Origin: Uranotaenia lowii
Lineage: Eukaryota; Arthropoda; Insecta; Diptera; Culicidae
Direction of reading: 5' to 3'
Assembly: GCF_029784155.1 (NCBI RefSeq)
Contig: NC_073692.1
Span: 157,819,582 to 157,883,581 of the forward strand
DNA length: 64,000 nt
Numbering within the stretch: the first letter of the stretch is position 1; every line of letters starts with the position of its first letter. Shown one piece after another: positions 34,450 to 45,003 of this stretch. The notes beneath the pieces are model-generated. The model searched no databases. It saw only the letters and a list, made by a program, of their open reading frames with translations, and had not been told where the DNA came from. The position numbers and the translations under genes were made by a program.

Positions 34450-37328
34450 TTACAACAATGATGATCTTTTCAGTTTTCCGGTAAATTTTCCGGAGGACTC
34501 GCCAAATTCGAACAAACTTTCGGAAGCAGTAAACGTTCTTATCATTGAATCTATTGGCTGGTAGAAGGCGAACGTAGTACGTCGAAATTTCGGTTGTATG
34601 AGAGAGTTATTTCGTAGTGTCCTTTGACTTGCGCGAATGTCCAGCGATGACAGCAGCTCAGGGCAATCAATTTCACCATTCAAAATTTTCACTACAAACG
34701 TAGCCTGTTGTAAACTTCGACGACGAGATAGTGTTTCTAGTTGCAATAGTTGACAGCGATCAGGATACGGTGTCATTTCTTGAGGTTCTCTCCATTGTAA
34801 ACGTCTTAGTGCTCGATGAACAAATTTTTTCTGAACACGTTCCATTCTTAGATTCCACGAAACTTGATAAGGCAACCAAACCAAAACTGAACTTTCCAGA
34901 ATAGGCCGTACGAGCGAACAATACAGTGCTTTCAAACAGTGAGGATCGTTAAAATCTTTCGACATCTTGAAAATAAATCCCAATTGTCGGTTAGCCTTTG
35001 CTATGACCGTATCACGATGTAAGTTAAAAGTTAATTTAGAATCCAATAAAACTCCTAAGTCCTTCACACAATCACTGCGCTGTAAAACTATTCCGTCGAT
35101 TGAATACTGGAATATTTCAGGTCTCAATATTCGATGGAACGACACAACAGTACATTTGGGAATACTCAGTGTCATTCTATTTCGGGTACACCAAGCAACA
35201 AAAATATCCAGTAAAGATTGCAAACGTTTACAATCTTCCAGAGTACGAACAACCATATACAACTTCAGATCATCAGCATACACAAGCTTGCATCCGCTTT
35301 CAAGCAGTTGAACACCATCGTTGACAAATAACGTGAACAATAACGGTCCAAGATTTGATCCACGCCAGAATTGTTTACAAAACTCCTTGATAAACAGGAA
35401 TCAAGCTTCACTTGCAGTTTTCTATCGCAGAGGTACGAACGGAGCCAGCGCAAAAACTTGTTAGTAGCGCCTAGTCTTCTCAGCTTACACAAAAGTATTT
35501 CATGATCCACCAGATCAAAAGCTGCTTTCAAATCTGTATAGACGACGTCAACTTGTAATCTTTCATCCAGGGCAGTGAAACATGTTTTCGTAAGACAAAG
35601 TAAGTTGGTTGTGACGGAACGTCCAGGCATGAAACCGTGTTGATCTTCAGAAATTAATGTTTTCATACTGTTAAACATGTATCCATGAATAATTATTTCA
35701 AAAATCTTCGATGCTGCAGATAAGTTAGTTATACCACGGTAGTTTTTGACGTTTTTCTTGTCCCCATTTTTGTATATGGGCGATAAAAACGATTTTTTCC
35801 AAACATCAGGAAAACATGAATCGGCAAAGGAAGCATTGAAAATTTGACTGAGTGGAAACGCAAGGCAATCTACACATCTTTTATAAACAACAGATGGAAT
35901 ACCATCAGGTCCTGGCGAGAAGGAACTTTTCAATTTTTTCGATGCTTTGGTTACCATTTCCGAGGTTATTTCAAAAGTATCCATAAGACTTGTATACGTA
36001 GAAACATCTTGTGTAATAGCATTTGCTTCTTCCTTTGATACAGAGCTGGTTGCAAAAACAGATGAAAAATGGGCAGCAAACAGTTCACAAACTTCAGCTG
36101 GTGAAGACGATTCAACATCATCCAAAACAACGACTGAAGGTACAGTGGATGATTTTCGCTTAGATTCAACAAATTTCCAAAATTGTTTGGGATTTCTTCG
36201 CAGATTCGACTGGATGCGTAGCACATACGATTTATACAGAGAAGCATTAAGCGATCTGTAAGCATTACTAGCGAGTTTAAAGTTTCTCTTAGAAGATTCA
36301 CAACTGTCGACACGATATTTACGATGGCACTTGTTACGCTCACGCTTCAATCTACGCAAATGATTACTGCTCCAAGCTGGTGAGCTGGTAGGTTTACAAC
36401 GTGGAACATTTTGATTGATCCAAGCGCAGATAACGTTGACAAAACTATCCGCCATATCGTTTGCACTGTTGCTCTCTAAGCAGATGTTCCAATCAAAGAT
36501 GCTAAGGTAATTTGACAGAGCTTCAAAATCGATTTTTCTCAAATTAATTGGTTCTTCTCTATCGATATAGTTTCTTGATTCAAGCGTTGTCGAAGCCAGC
36601 GGCACGGTAAATATTAATGCTGGATGATGCGCATCTAACGGTAGTAAAGGATCTTCGGCAACACATGTAGATACTGATATTTCTGCAGAACAAAACGCTA
36701 GATCAAGAACTCGTCCCAGATGATTACGGTTCACGTTTTTTTGGGATAAATTCAGGAAATTCATTCCATCGAGCAGAGCAGCACTGGCAGGCGTTTGTGA
36801 TGTAGCCTTGTTACAAATAATATCATTATCGCAAACATCCCATGCCAAATGTGGCTGGTTATAATCACCGCATACAAAGATGTTGACATCGATAGATTCT
36901 TTATCACAAATTTCCCGTACAGATGAAATATGTGCTTCGATAAGTTCACTATCATAGCTCTTGTCAGGGGGTAAATAAATCGCACATATTATTAACTTTT
37001 TCCCGTCAATATGGCATTGAACGACTACTTGCTCAAGACGAGTGCTCAGATGGCTGACAATACAATTACTGTTAAACTTCTGAGAAACCGCGATGAGAAC
37101 GCCTCCAAACCTCGTTTTAACGCTGTTATTAGAGTTGCGGTCGCACCTATAGACGTTGTAAGCAGTTCCAAACAATTGCAATGAGTTGATGCATTCATCC
37201 AAGCCAGTTTCAATGAAAACGATCACATCATAATCACATTCAGCTGTTGCCAGGAAACACTCGTCAACTTTTGTTCTTAAGCCTCGCACGTTCTGGTAAT
37301 AAATCGTAAAACAATCATAAGAATCCAT
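34450..37328 (-). pseudogene. LINE ORF2: endonuclease-reverse transcriptase with one 7-base deletion
   Basis: The start is the ATG at 37328 (MDSYDCFTIYYQNVRG); the frame is open further upstream only from a GTG. The endonuclease has DVIVFIETGLDE (a glycine where related copies have tryptophan), CGDYNQPHLAWD, LDLAFCS and HHPALIF. The RT has FSPGPDGIPSVVYKR, NYRGITNLSAASKIFE, motif A VYTDLKAAFDLV and, after a frame change, catalytic LVYADDLKLYMVV. At about 35355-35365 the motif B sequence GVPQG is lost: NNSGV runs straight into a shifted frame, and the coding register returns after seven missing bases. The rest of the frame is open to the TAA at 34450. This protein would otherwise be about 960 residues, the usual size for the group. 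Confidence 0.85.
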
Positions 37329-37391
37329 ATTCGAGGAACACTGAGATGGGAACCAGATGGTTCCCACCTTCCTGCAAAACGCCGGATGCGT

Positions 37392-38150
37392 CTACTTCAA
37401 AGACGCTGCCTCCGTTATGGACCGAACACTCGCACTGAGATTCGGGGTTGTAGCATCCACAGTCGACTGACGTAATTGCACTGAGGGAACGGGGGTCAAA
37501 GGCCGTCGGTTTAAGTTTTTTGGTTGGTCCACAAACTCACGGAAAAGCATTCCAGTTGGCCATGTCAAAGGGCTCAGAGCGACATCTTTGTAGACAGGAT
37601 CGAGCCCAATTTTAAACGAAACATATGTTCTAGTGGAAACGTCAACACCTTTCGGAAGTAAGCGTTTCACTTCCACCGGCATATCCGAATCCAGGCAGCG
37701 AGACACTATTTTTTTGACATCGTCATCCGTAATGCGTGGCTGTAGTCCAACCAAATACAACCAAAACTTTGGTGGCGGAGGTGGTGGCACAATAAACGGG
37801 ACTGAGAGATCACTAAGATCAACTGATTTTGTCCCAGTCATTGCAGAAGCCACTAGCGACAAACCATCGTTACCACGACGTCGCTTAATATTTGGTGAAG
37901 GATATGTTTGTTGAGCTCCTTTTATTGATGAAAGTGAGTTTGTCATTATCGGAACATTTTGCTTTGATGCCAAGTCATCGACTTTTCTAGACAGTAAATC
38001 CAGTTTATCTAGAACGATCTCCGGCAAATCACTTCTTGAAGCATCACTATTCTTCAACATAACATCATCAATGTAACTTCGAATGCTTCTACCATTAAGC
38101 TCAGTACGGCAGGGAGTGCAAACAAAAATCGCCTTTCCCTGTGTAAACAA
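37392..38150 (-). pseudogene. LINE ORF1, N-terminally truncated
   Basis: Open from the left of the 5' truncation; the first plausible codon in the frame is a TTG, so there is no genuine start. It retains the last PHD-finger cysteines (VCTPC), a serine-rich linker and the second domain FWLYLVGLQPRITDDDV to WPTGMLFREF, which aligns with the same part of the ORF1 at 4001-4747. A proline run (PPPPPP) precedes this domain. The frame has no internal stop. Loss of the zinc finger makes it non-functional. Confidence 0.8.
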
Positions 38151-39487
38151 TTCTCTGTTGAGACGAATGTTAAAACCACAGCAGGAAAAGATGCTCCAAG
38201 AAAGGTAATCGCCTGTTATAACTCAATTGTAGAAAACAAGTTCCTAAATCACAACAAATTCTTTACTGATGGCTCTAAACTTGACGAAAAAGTCGGAGCA
38301 GGTCTTTATATCAGTACATTACTAATTTCTCGGAGTCTTCCGAAAGAAACGTCGGTCTTTTCAGCAGAAGCTTCAGCCAACAAGCAACGTTATTGTGTTT
38401 TCCGACTCGGCGATTGTGCTACTCGCGTTGGAAAATCCAAAAAATCGCCACCCTTGGATTCAACACATTCAACTCACAGCTCCTGACTACTTTACATTCT
38501 GCTGGATTCCAGGCCATTCTGGAATCCATGGAAACATCGAAGCGGACAGACTAGCAGCCTTAGGTCGCAACGAAACCCAATATGAAGTTGGAATACCTAA
38601 ATCAGATCTTTCATGTTGGGTGAAATCCAAAATATGGGACGCATGGCTAACGGAATGGAGATTGCAAAGAAATCTGAACCTGGCAAAGATAAAAGGGGGA
38701 CCCAACAAATGGGATGATCGGGCGAACAGGAGCGATCAAATACTACTATCTAGACTTCGGGTGGGACACACTAGGTACACTCATCGACACTGTATTTCCG
38801 GGGGACCATCAAGGATATGTGACGTATGTGATGCGAGAATTACGGTAGAACACGTACTGATGGAATGTCCACAATATTCAGGCCCAAGAAATGCATACCA
38901 AATAGATGGATCAATCCGGAACGCACTTTCGAACGATGCAGTAGAAGAAGAAAAAATGTTGTGTTTCCTGAAAGAATCCTATTTGATTAAAGAATGGTAA
39001 AAAAGAGCCTTTTTCCTAGAGACGAACCAGCCAAAGGCTGAAAGTCTCTCTAATAAAGACAAAAAAAAAGTGGATTCGTGAGTATATGAAAAGGTGCCTT
39101 CCAGCTATGTAAAACTGAAAATAACCTATAACTTCTCAATAGTAAATTTAAAAAATCAACAAATCTCACTACAATGCACTGTTAGGATGTGGTTTCAGTC
39201 TAGGAATAAAGCTAATATCAAAAGTCATCACATAACAAGAATTGTTATAGTGTTCATAATTACCCCATAGACAAGGGGGTAATTATGAACAAACAGGGTA
39301 ATTATGAACAAGCGTTTTACGCCCACAAGCTGAAACTTAAAATTTTGAAAAATATTTTAATATGAAGAAGGGAACCAGTCATTAATTTTTGGTAACTGTC
39401 AAGAATTTCTGAATTAAAGAGCTTCTTGTTTGAGCTGATAGTATCAAAAACTGAGTAATTTTGTTCATAATTACCCCACCTAGCCCT

Positions 39488-40290
39488 ACCTGGCATCCGT
39501 ACCAATAATGAACATTGGTCTTGACTATCAACACACAACGGAAAATTACCTTATTCAATTCTTTTTTCTGTTATTTTAGACGATTTTTAATAAACATGTC
39601 TATGCAGGGCAAAACGCGCCATGTCCGTTTATCTTTACCCATGTTTCATGTTTGTTTAAATTTATATTATATGCAGTTTTCATCACAACAATTTTAAGGA
39701 TATTTATATTTTGAATTGGAAAACATAACTTGAATATAAACGAATATATTCAAAATTCCTAAATTTAATATGCATTTAATTAACTACTCACAAGAACGTC
39801 AGTATATCTGGCAGCACTGCGCGTAGCATTACATTTTACCATCTGTGAATTAGAAATAAAGTGTTTTTACCTGGCAATCACTGTCGGAGGCCCTTGAACA
39901 AGTAAACACTTATTAAACGTTAAACGGCGCGTAAAGGTGTTAATAGGTAAAGGTGTTCCTGTTTGTATATTTCTGGTGAATAACATTCCCCTTTTCAAAA
40001 CTATTGTCGAATTTACTGGATTGCATTCTTCATTTACGAGTAATGGAAGATTCTTCTTAACGTGGGCGTCTAACCCCCAGTTTTCCTACATTTTTTTTAT
40101 TAAACCGAAAAGCCAACACACAAAGAAGAACGTAGGTTTCAGATGAAAAAATCACTTTTTTCTTTCAAGAATTTGATAGATCATCAAATAATTTGAAAAT
40201 GTTGTGAAGACATCAAATGTCTATCGTTTACCGTTTACCGCGAATAATTTTGATTGCTTTTTAGGTGCATTTACCCCTGTGAGCGTGCGT
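39488..40290. other. intergenic DNA upstream of the putative 5' exon
   Basis: No coding region seen. It has less recognisable repeat content than its surroundings. A block around 39800-39930 (CTGGCAGCACTGCGCGTAGC, then CAATCACTGTCGGAGG) resembles insect LTR or gene-upstream sequence but no repeat partner is present in the window. Confidence 0.35.
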
Positions 40291-40299
40291 GTCGGTATA

Positions 40300-40381
40300 A
40301 CGCAACAACAAATATATTGTGTGATTCTGGAAAGCTTAGTTAAAAATCTTTATCAGTGTATTTCACGAATGCCATAAGAAT
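40300..40381 (+). other. putative 5' exon ending in a start ATG at a splice donor
   Basis: The sequence AGAATG|GTAAGTGTC (ATG at 40379-40381) places a start codon directly against a consensus splice donor, an arrangement found in many insect genes. Just upstream is a three-codon minimal upstream frame, ATG CCA TAA, two bases before the start. An initiator-like TCAGTG (about 40355) lies 25 bases upstream of the ATG; no TATA box is at the usual place. A CTTTTTAG acceptor-like word at about 40257-40264 might instead make this an internal untranslated exon. The partner could be the exon at 44926-45003, 4544 bases downstream. This is inference from splice signals only. Confidence 0.4.
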
Positions 40382-41575
40382 GGTAAGTGTCACTATTATT
40401 ACTTAAAAATAACACTAGAGAACAGCATTTTTGGTGATTATGTTATAATAACTGGAAGATTTGGCGTTCTGGATTCTATGTGTAAATTTTTAAATTGATC
40501 GATTTTGAGTAAAATTTATCGTTTATTACTGATGAACCGTTAAACCTACATGGAAAACAAAAACTGATTTTGAGTCTCTTTACTATCCTCCATTGTCAAT
40601 CAAAGATTCAGGTTTTTCCCAGATATTTTAGTTCCAGAGATACAACGCTTTAACCCTAATCCGCTCTCGAGTGTCAATATGACACTATTGGAAGTTTGGC
40701 GGCTTGTAATTTCAATCGAGTGTCCAAACGGAAAAACATGCTTGGGAAAAAAGAATGCTAGCGTTAATTTGCACTGACTTGTGAATGTTCAGAAACTGTA
40801 TCACAGCGCTAATGAAAACAAAACTCTAGAATTGGTACGAAATTTCCTTTCTGATGAGCATTAACTTATTACGGGAATCTTGAGTTAACATACTCAAAAT
40901 CCAGTGCAAAGTTGAGTTGAGGTCTAAGCTAATCTCAGAAATTGCAAATTGCAATCTTTAAAAGTTCGTCAAAAATTCTCGGTTTCGTATTTTGAATATC
41001 TTAATATGCAAAATTCTGCCAAATTATTTCTCAGTTTTTCAATTCTTTTTCAAAATTTATCTGGTGTGACTTAAACAATTTTGATGGTTCATTTATTGGA
41101 ATGTACGGTTTTTAAACCACTTTTTTCAATTTTTTGTGGTAATGATCTTAAAAAAATCAAAAAAATACATCCTTATGTGCAACGTATAATTACTTAATTC
41201 AGCTTTCTTGGACACTAAGTGTTTTTTTTTAATTTCTTAGCAGAGCTTAAATCTTTTTTCCAAAGCATTAGGGGAGGTAAGGGCAAAACGAGCATCCGGA
41301 TCGAACTGGGCACCCCTCTTTTTTAAGAATACCTATACGTATTTTTTCAAGTAAATTTTCACGAGAAACAGTTTTGTAGTTCCTTTAGTATTAATTCTCG
41401 GCATCGGCATAAAAGTAATCTGCTTTTCATCTTTACACAAATATTAAAAAAAAAAAAAACAATAAGGATCTAAAGTGAAGAGAATGTTATAATTTTTGAG
41501 CACCGGAAAATAAGCTTTCATGATCGTTAAATCATCTTGATCTATAATGTACGCACTGCTACAATGTTCCTCAAA
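40382..41575. other. putative intron sequence
   Basis: AT-rich DNA with no gene. Words such as AGGGGAGGTAAGGGCAAAACG at about 41272 (given here without its first base context) look like a mosquito MITE terminus, but no partner end was found. Confidence 0.35.
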
Positions 41576-41589
41576 AAATAATCCATTCT

Positions 41590-42045
41590 GGAAAAAATAG
41601 CCTTCTGGACAAAACTTCGGCTTAGGTGCAGCTTATTAGCCACATCCCGAACGGAGGCATTCGGGTTTCGATTAAAAGCCCAAACTATGCGGTTGTGATT
41701 TTTGGTGTTGTACGGAATACTTTTTCCTTCACTTCAGGGCTTCCGATCGATGATCAATTGTTCTTCGAACCATTTGATTACTCGTGACACCGTGGAATTC
41801 ACGATTCCCAACGTTTAAGCGATGCAACGCTGCAAGAGATCCTTGTTCTCGTGATGAATGCGCAAGATTTTTTCACGCACGAGCTGTTCTTCCAACTCTA
41901 TTACCGCGAGTTTTGATCACAGGACTTTAAAACTTGTAGGATGTAAACAATGCACTATGAACTAAATCCACCCAAATTTTCCCAACGGTTAAAAAGTTAC
42001 AGCAATTTTAAAAGTGTGGCAATTTCATCGTGGACACCCTCTAGT
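41590..42045 (-). pseudogene. Tc1/mariner transposase fossil with one terminal repeat
   Basis: Minus-strand translation gives a transposase DNA-binding region with stops: LEEQLVREKILRIHHENKD, LLQRCIA, LGIVNSTVSRVIKWFEEQ (first helix-turn-helix), then RIVWAFNRNPNASVRDVANK and LHLSRSFVQKA (second helix-turn-helix). At 42014-42040 the plus strand reads GTGTGGCAATTTCATCGTGG then ACACCCT, which is a likely terminal inverted repeat, followed by TA at 42042-42043, the target dinucleotide of this superfamily. The DDE catalytic part and the other terminus are missing, so this is a truncated relic, possibly of the mosquito D37E/D37D group. Confidence 0.7.
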
Positions 42046-44925
42046 CAAGCTGTAGCGAGCTCTATAATTCAGTTGATTTCATCGAGCTGAATTCGTTGCT
42101 AGATTTTTCGGCAGAAAACGCTCATCTTGCCCCGATTAATGGTGCTTATACTGCCGGGGGGTGGGGGAGGTGGTGTTCTCAATCTGCCTTTACAGTGAGT
42201 GATTTTCAGCTTTCGGCAAAAAAAAAAATGAATGCATTTTTTAACGTTTTTATCTACTTTTCCGAGTTTCAGCCAGTTAGAAAGTAGATTTTTTAAGTGA
42301 ACACGAAACAATGATGTAACTCACGTATTATAGCTGTTTTCTATGGTTGAATATAAACGTCTCCTTAGATGGTCATCATGCCCTTATATCTCCTACGCAG
42401 AATTGGGAAAAATAAACAATAAGAAAACCTCTATAACTTTTTCCTCTGAAGTCAAAATTACTCTCGGTCTTGGCAGAAGTTGATTTTTGAATTGAAACCT
42501 TTAACTTTCAAATTTTTGTAATGTTCTACAGTTTTTCCAAAAAAGTACAAAAATTGATAAAACGATTTTTACCCTATTTTCAAAATTATCTCGAAGACAA
42601 CAGCTGTTAGAAAAAAAACTTGATAATTGCATATTTGGAATCAGCACCCCCAGATTACACATATCAGCTCTCAAGTACTTTGCTCCTTGACAAAATGTGA
42701 ATTTTGTTGTTTTGTGTTATAAATAAGAAATCAAGTGATCGCTGGCATCACAGATATGCTGATTACTGATTGGTTGTGGTTTCATAAGCTCCTAGTGAAA
42801 CTTTGTATTTAGAATAATTTTGTTCAAAGGAGCATTTTCTCGTGTGTAACAGACATAAATTCATATTTATAAAAGGTAAGCCAGCAATCGTTTCTAAGCG
42901 GCATATCATTATCACGTGCTATAAAATGACAAGAAACTAAGAATAAAAATCACATTTCGACTGCATGTCGTCACCGCGCACGTTGATAATATACCTGGAT
43001 GTGAGAATTGTGCCTAAATTTTCTATTTTCCAACGATCACTGATCAGTAAACTTTTGTTACTGGGGTAAATAATTAATGTAAATTAATTTTTAAGCAAAT
43101 AACATATCACACTTTACAGAGCATCAACAAATAAACGCAGAACTTTCAAAATCATCATTTTAACTCTATTCTCATCTTGTCGAACATGAACGCCATTAAA
43201 TTAATTTAATCCATTCCAAAATTATTTGCATCTTGAAATGTAATTTTTTTGTGTTGTTTTCCCACAAAATTAACGCTTTAAAAAACGTCTTAAACTATTT
43301 TCCAACTTAGTTTCCAAAGTGGTTAATATTGCACATGCACGGAGAAAAAAACCGGTCGCAACAAATCATTAAAATCTACACATGTTACAATTTCTCTTAA
43401 ACAATTGTTTGAGACTTTAAAATTCTCTTCAATACAAAAAAACAGCGTCCAATCGATCATCCAGAGGAGCCGACATGACACGATGCAAATGTCTGTTAGC
43501 GTCACTAGGTAAAACCGAACTTGATGAAGATAAATCAACCAGCACCTTTTCGATTCTGGTCTCAGCAGTTTTTCTCCCAAGATGGTTGGCTGGTTGCAAA
43601 GGACCGGCAGTTTTGTTTTGACACCTTCATTTTCCGTCTCCGATCTCGGCTCGTGGTGACAGGTGACAACATGAGCACTAATGAGATCTCTTTCAAGAGA
43701 GAGATGCATCTCTTTTGGGGCTCAATCTACTGCAGTGGGTACTAAAACCTGTTTCAATCTGTTTAGCTATATCAAAGAAAATAAAATGCGAGTTTGATGA
43801 TGATGATGCACCGCAACCAGTTGGTATCATTCATTGGTTAAATAGATTCAATGTCTATGCCGAGCTTCATTCCATCGAACCGGTTTTCTTGATCTTGATG
43901 TGAGAGTATGGTAATTTTCACTCCAATCCATCAACCGGTAATTATTCCTAGCATCATATCATTCATCATCAGTTAACGAATGGTTTCGTGTGGGACGAAG
44001 GAAAAAGGTGTTTTATGGAATGAGGTACACCTGTTTTAGTTTTTGTTTTTCGATTTAGGACAGGAGTTCGTCAGCTGAAAGCAATCACCAGAGAAATGAA
44101 AAGGGATTCTCGCAGTACAATTTGTGTCACAATTTAAGTGTCAATTCAACTGAAACAGCAGCAATCAGTCCTTGGATGAGGTTGCTGAACCACATTTCCG
44201 ATTGCTTCTTTCAGCCATTTAATGGCTGCTACTAAATATCATGAACGGGACCACCAAGGCAGTTCTGAAGACGCTCCGGGCAGGAATTGATCCGATCTTT
44301 GCGATCGTGCCCATTAGATGGGCGCCCATTAATGGCGACGATTTCCAACACTTGATATGCAAAGTGGGGCGTGGAGGTACAATCGTTTACGTACCGAGAA
44401 TTAATCACATCGCATCGTGGATTCCTCAATTGTTGTTGCTTCGAGAAGTTACGACTACGATGATGGTGCGTTCAATTGGTTCTGTGAGGTTTTTTTTATC
44501 TATCAGAAAATATTGAGCTAAGGTGTCTAAATGAATTATGATTTCAATAAAAAAAAAATCAAGAATAAATAAAAATAAGCTTTAGAACTACAGTAAAAAG
44601 TTTTTAGCTAGTTTAACACAAACAAATTTCAATTATTTCGCCGAAGACAAAACACAATTTTTTCAGACATTTTTTCGTTGTTGTTTTGAGATTGTTTTGA
44701 AAATTGGGGGTTTCGAAATTTGTTTTATTCTTCATTTATGAGTATGATAGACAGTAATTTGAGTAAGTAACATAAGACTAACGATTAAGCACATGAGACA
44801 TTCAAACTTTTCATTCATAGAACATTCAATAAAACCATTACCTTCCATTAGTTTCTGAGATTTAATGACGTATTTTGTCGTACCGAATAAAACCTTTTTT
44901 TTTGCTTTTTTCTTCTCTTCTGCAG
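42046..44925. other. putative intron or intergenic DNA, few repeats
   Basis: The least repeat-rich stretch of the window. No coding region was supported. It includes CAGCTGTTAG-type words and a patch at about 43980-44480 with higher complexity, which could be regulatory. The plus frame at 44241-44516 has no recognisable domain and no signal peptide. Confidence 0.4.
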
Positions 44926-45003
44926 GGCTCATCTAGATTGTCACGCTGGCATCCCCGAATAATACCGTTCCGCCCGTGTTGTGGCGTGCACGACGAAAAG
45001 CAG
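44926..45003 (+). other. putative 78-base coding exon
   Basis: A strong acceptor (pyrimidine run TTTTTTCTTCTCTTCTGCAG, 44906-44925) precedes, and a donor (CAG|GTGAGTTG, 45004 on) follows. Of the three frames only the first is open: GSSRLSRWHPRIIPFRPCC then GVHDEKQ, 26 codons with no phase change. Frame 1 is exactly the phase left by an ATG-ending exon such as 40300-40381. I do not recognise the protein. Further exons would lie beyond; none was found in this window, and a long intron with transposons and the opposite-strand gene at 54206 would have to be crossed. Confidence rests on splice signals and the single open phase. Confidence 0.4.

Larger units (their letters stand above)
34425..38155 (-). 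mobile_element. Jockey/CR1-group LINE inside the I-group LINE, 5' truncated
   Basis: A minus-strand LINE with partial ORF1 (37392-38150) and ORF2 (34450-37328). It interrupts the I-group LINE between the RT and RNase H regions. The ORF1 PHD finger is mostly missing, so the 5' end is truncated at about 38155. TAAACAA occurs at both edges (about 34428 and 38143) and might be a short target duplication, but this is weak. The only ORF2 lesion I found is a 7-base loss near 35360, which makes this one of the youngest elements in the window. Confidence 0.8.
31138..39000 (+). pseudogene. I-group LINE polyprotein remnant: RT, RNase H, zinc knuckle
   Basis: The remnant begins in the RT (RPISLTCCPSKKIERMVNRRL), is cut by the hAT at 31232, resumes (LDNRQHAFRRGYGTSTYLT) and has motif A ASLDISKAYNRTW, motif B NGVPQGSVLAVTLF and catalytic VLVYADDILVAV in the frame 33378-34196. 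Frameshifts follow near 34180. After the inserted LINE, RNase H appears: FFTDGSKLDEKVGAG (about 38260), SAEA, then, after a frameshift near 38390, VFSDSAIVLLAL and WIPGHSGIHGNIEADRLA in the frame 38395-39000. The C terminus has CDVCDARITVEHVLMEC, a CCHC-type motif. All four RNase H acidic positions can be recognised. The element is dead but recent enough to read throughout. Confidence 0.85.
31135..39069 (+). mobile_element. 5'-truncated I-group LINE, split twice by later insertions
   Basis: GTGGATT lies directly before the left end (31128-31134) and directly after the poly(A) tail (39070-39076), a 7-bp target duplication. The LINE parts are 31135-31232, about 33320-34425 and about 38156-39069; the interruptions are a hAT transposon (31233-33319) and a minus-strand LINE (about 34425-38155). 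The protein order, reverse transcriptase then RNase H then C-terminal CCHC motif, places it in the I group (I, Loner, Outcast and relatives). The tail TAATAAAGAC plus A-run ends at 39069. Confidence 0.85.
30608..39487. mobile_element. DNA element with inverted ends GGGCTA..GGGGTAATT, host of a nest
   Basis: The left end (about 30608) reads AGGGCTAAATGGGGTAATTG and the right end (to about 39487), reverse complemented, reads AGGGCTAGGTGGGGTAATTA. A GGGGTAATT..GAACA word recurs just inside both ends (about 30636 and 39270-39300). Only about 530 bases at the left and 410 at the right belong to the element; the rest is an I-group LINE that inserted into it (31135-39069). No clear flanking duplication was found. 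It is probably a short non-autonomous DNA element. Confidence 0.6.

Noticed and set aside
30608..39487. A TTAA target duplication (piggyBac type) for the GGGGTAATT-ended element
   Set aside because: TTAA is present at the left edge only; the right edge reads TACC.
44241..44516. 91-codon plus-strand frame
   Set aside because: No signal peptide, no domain, and no splice or promoter context that supports it.
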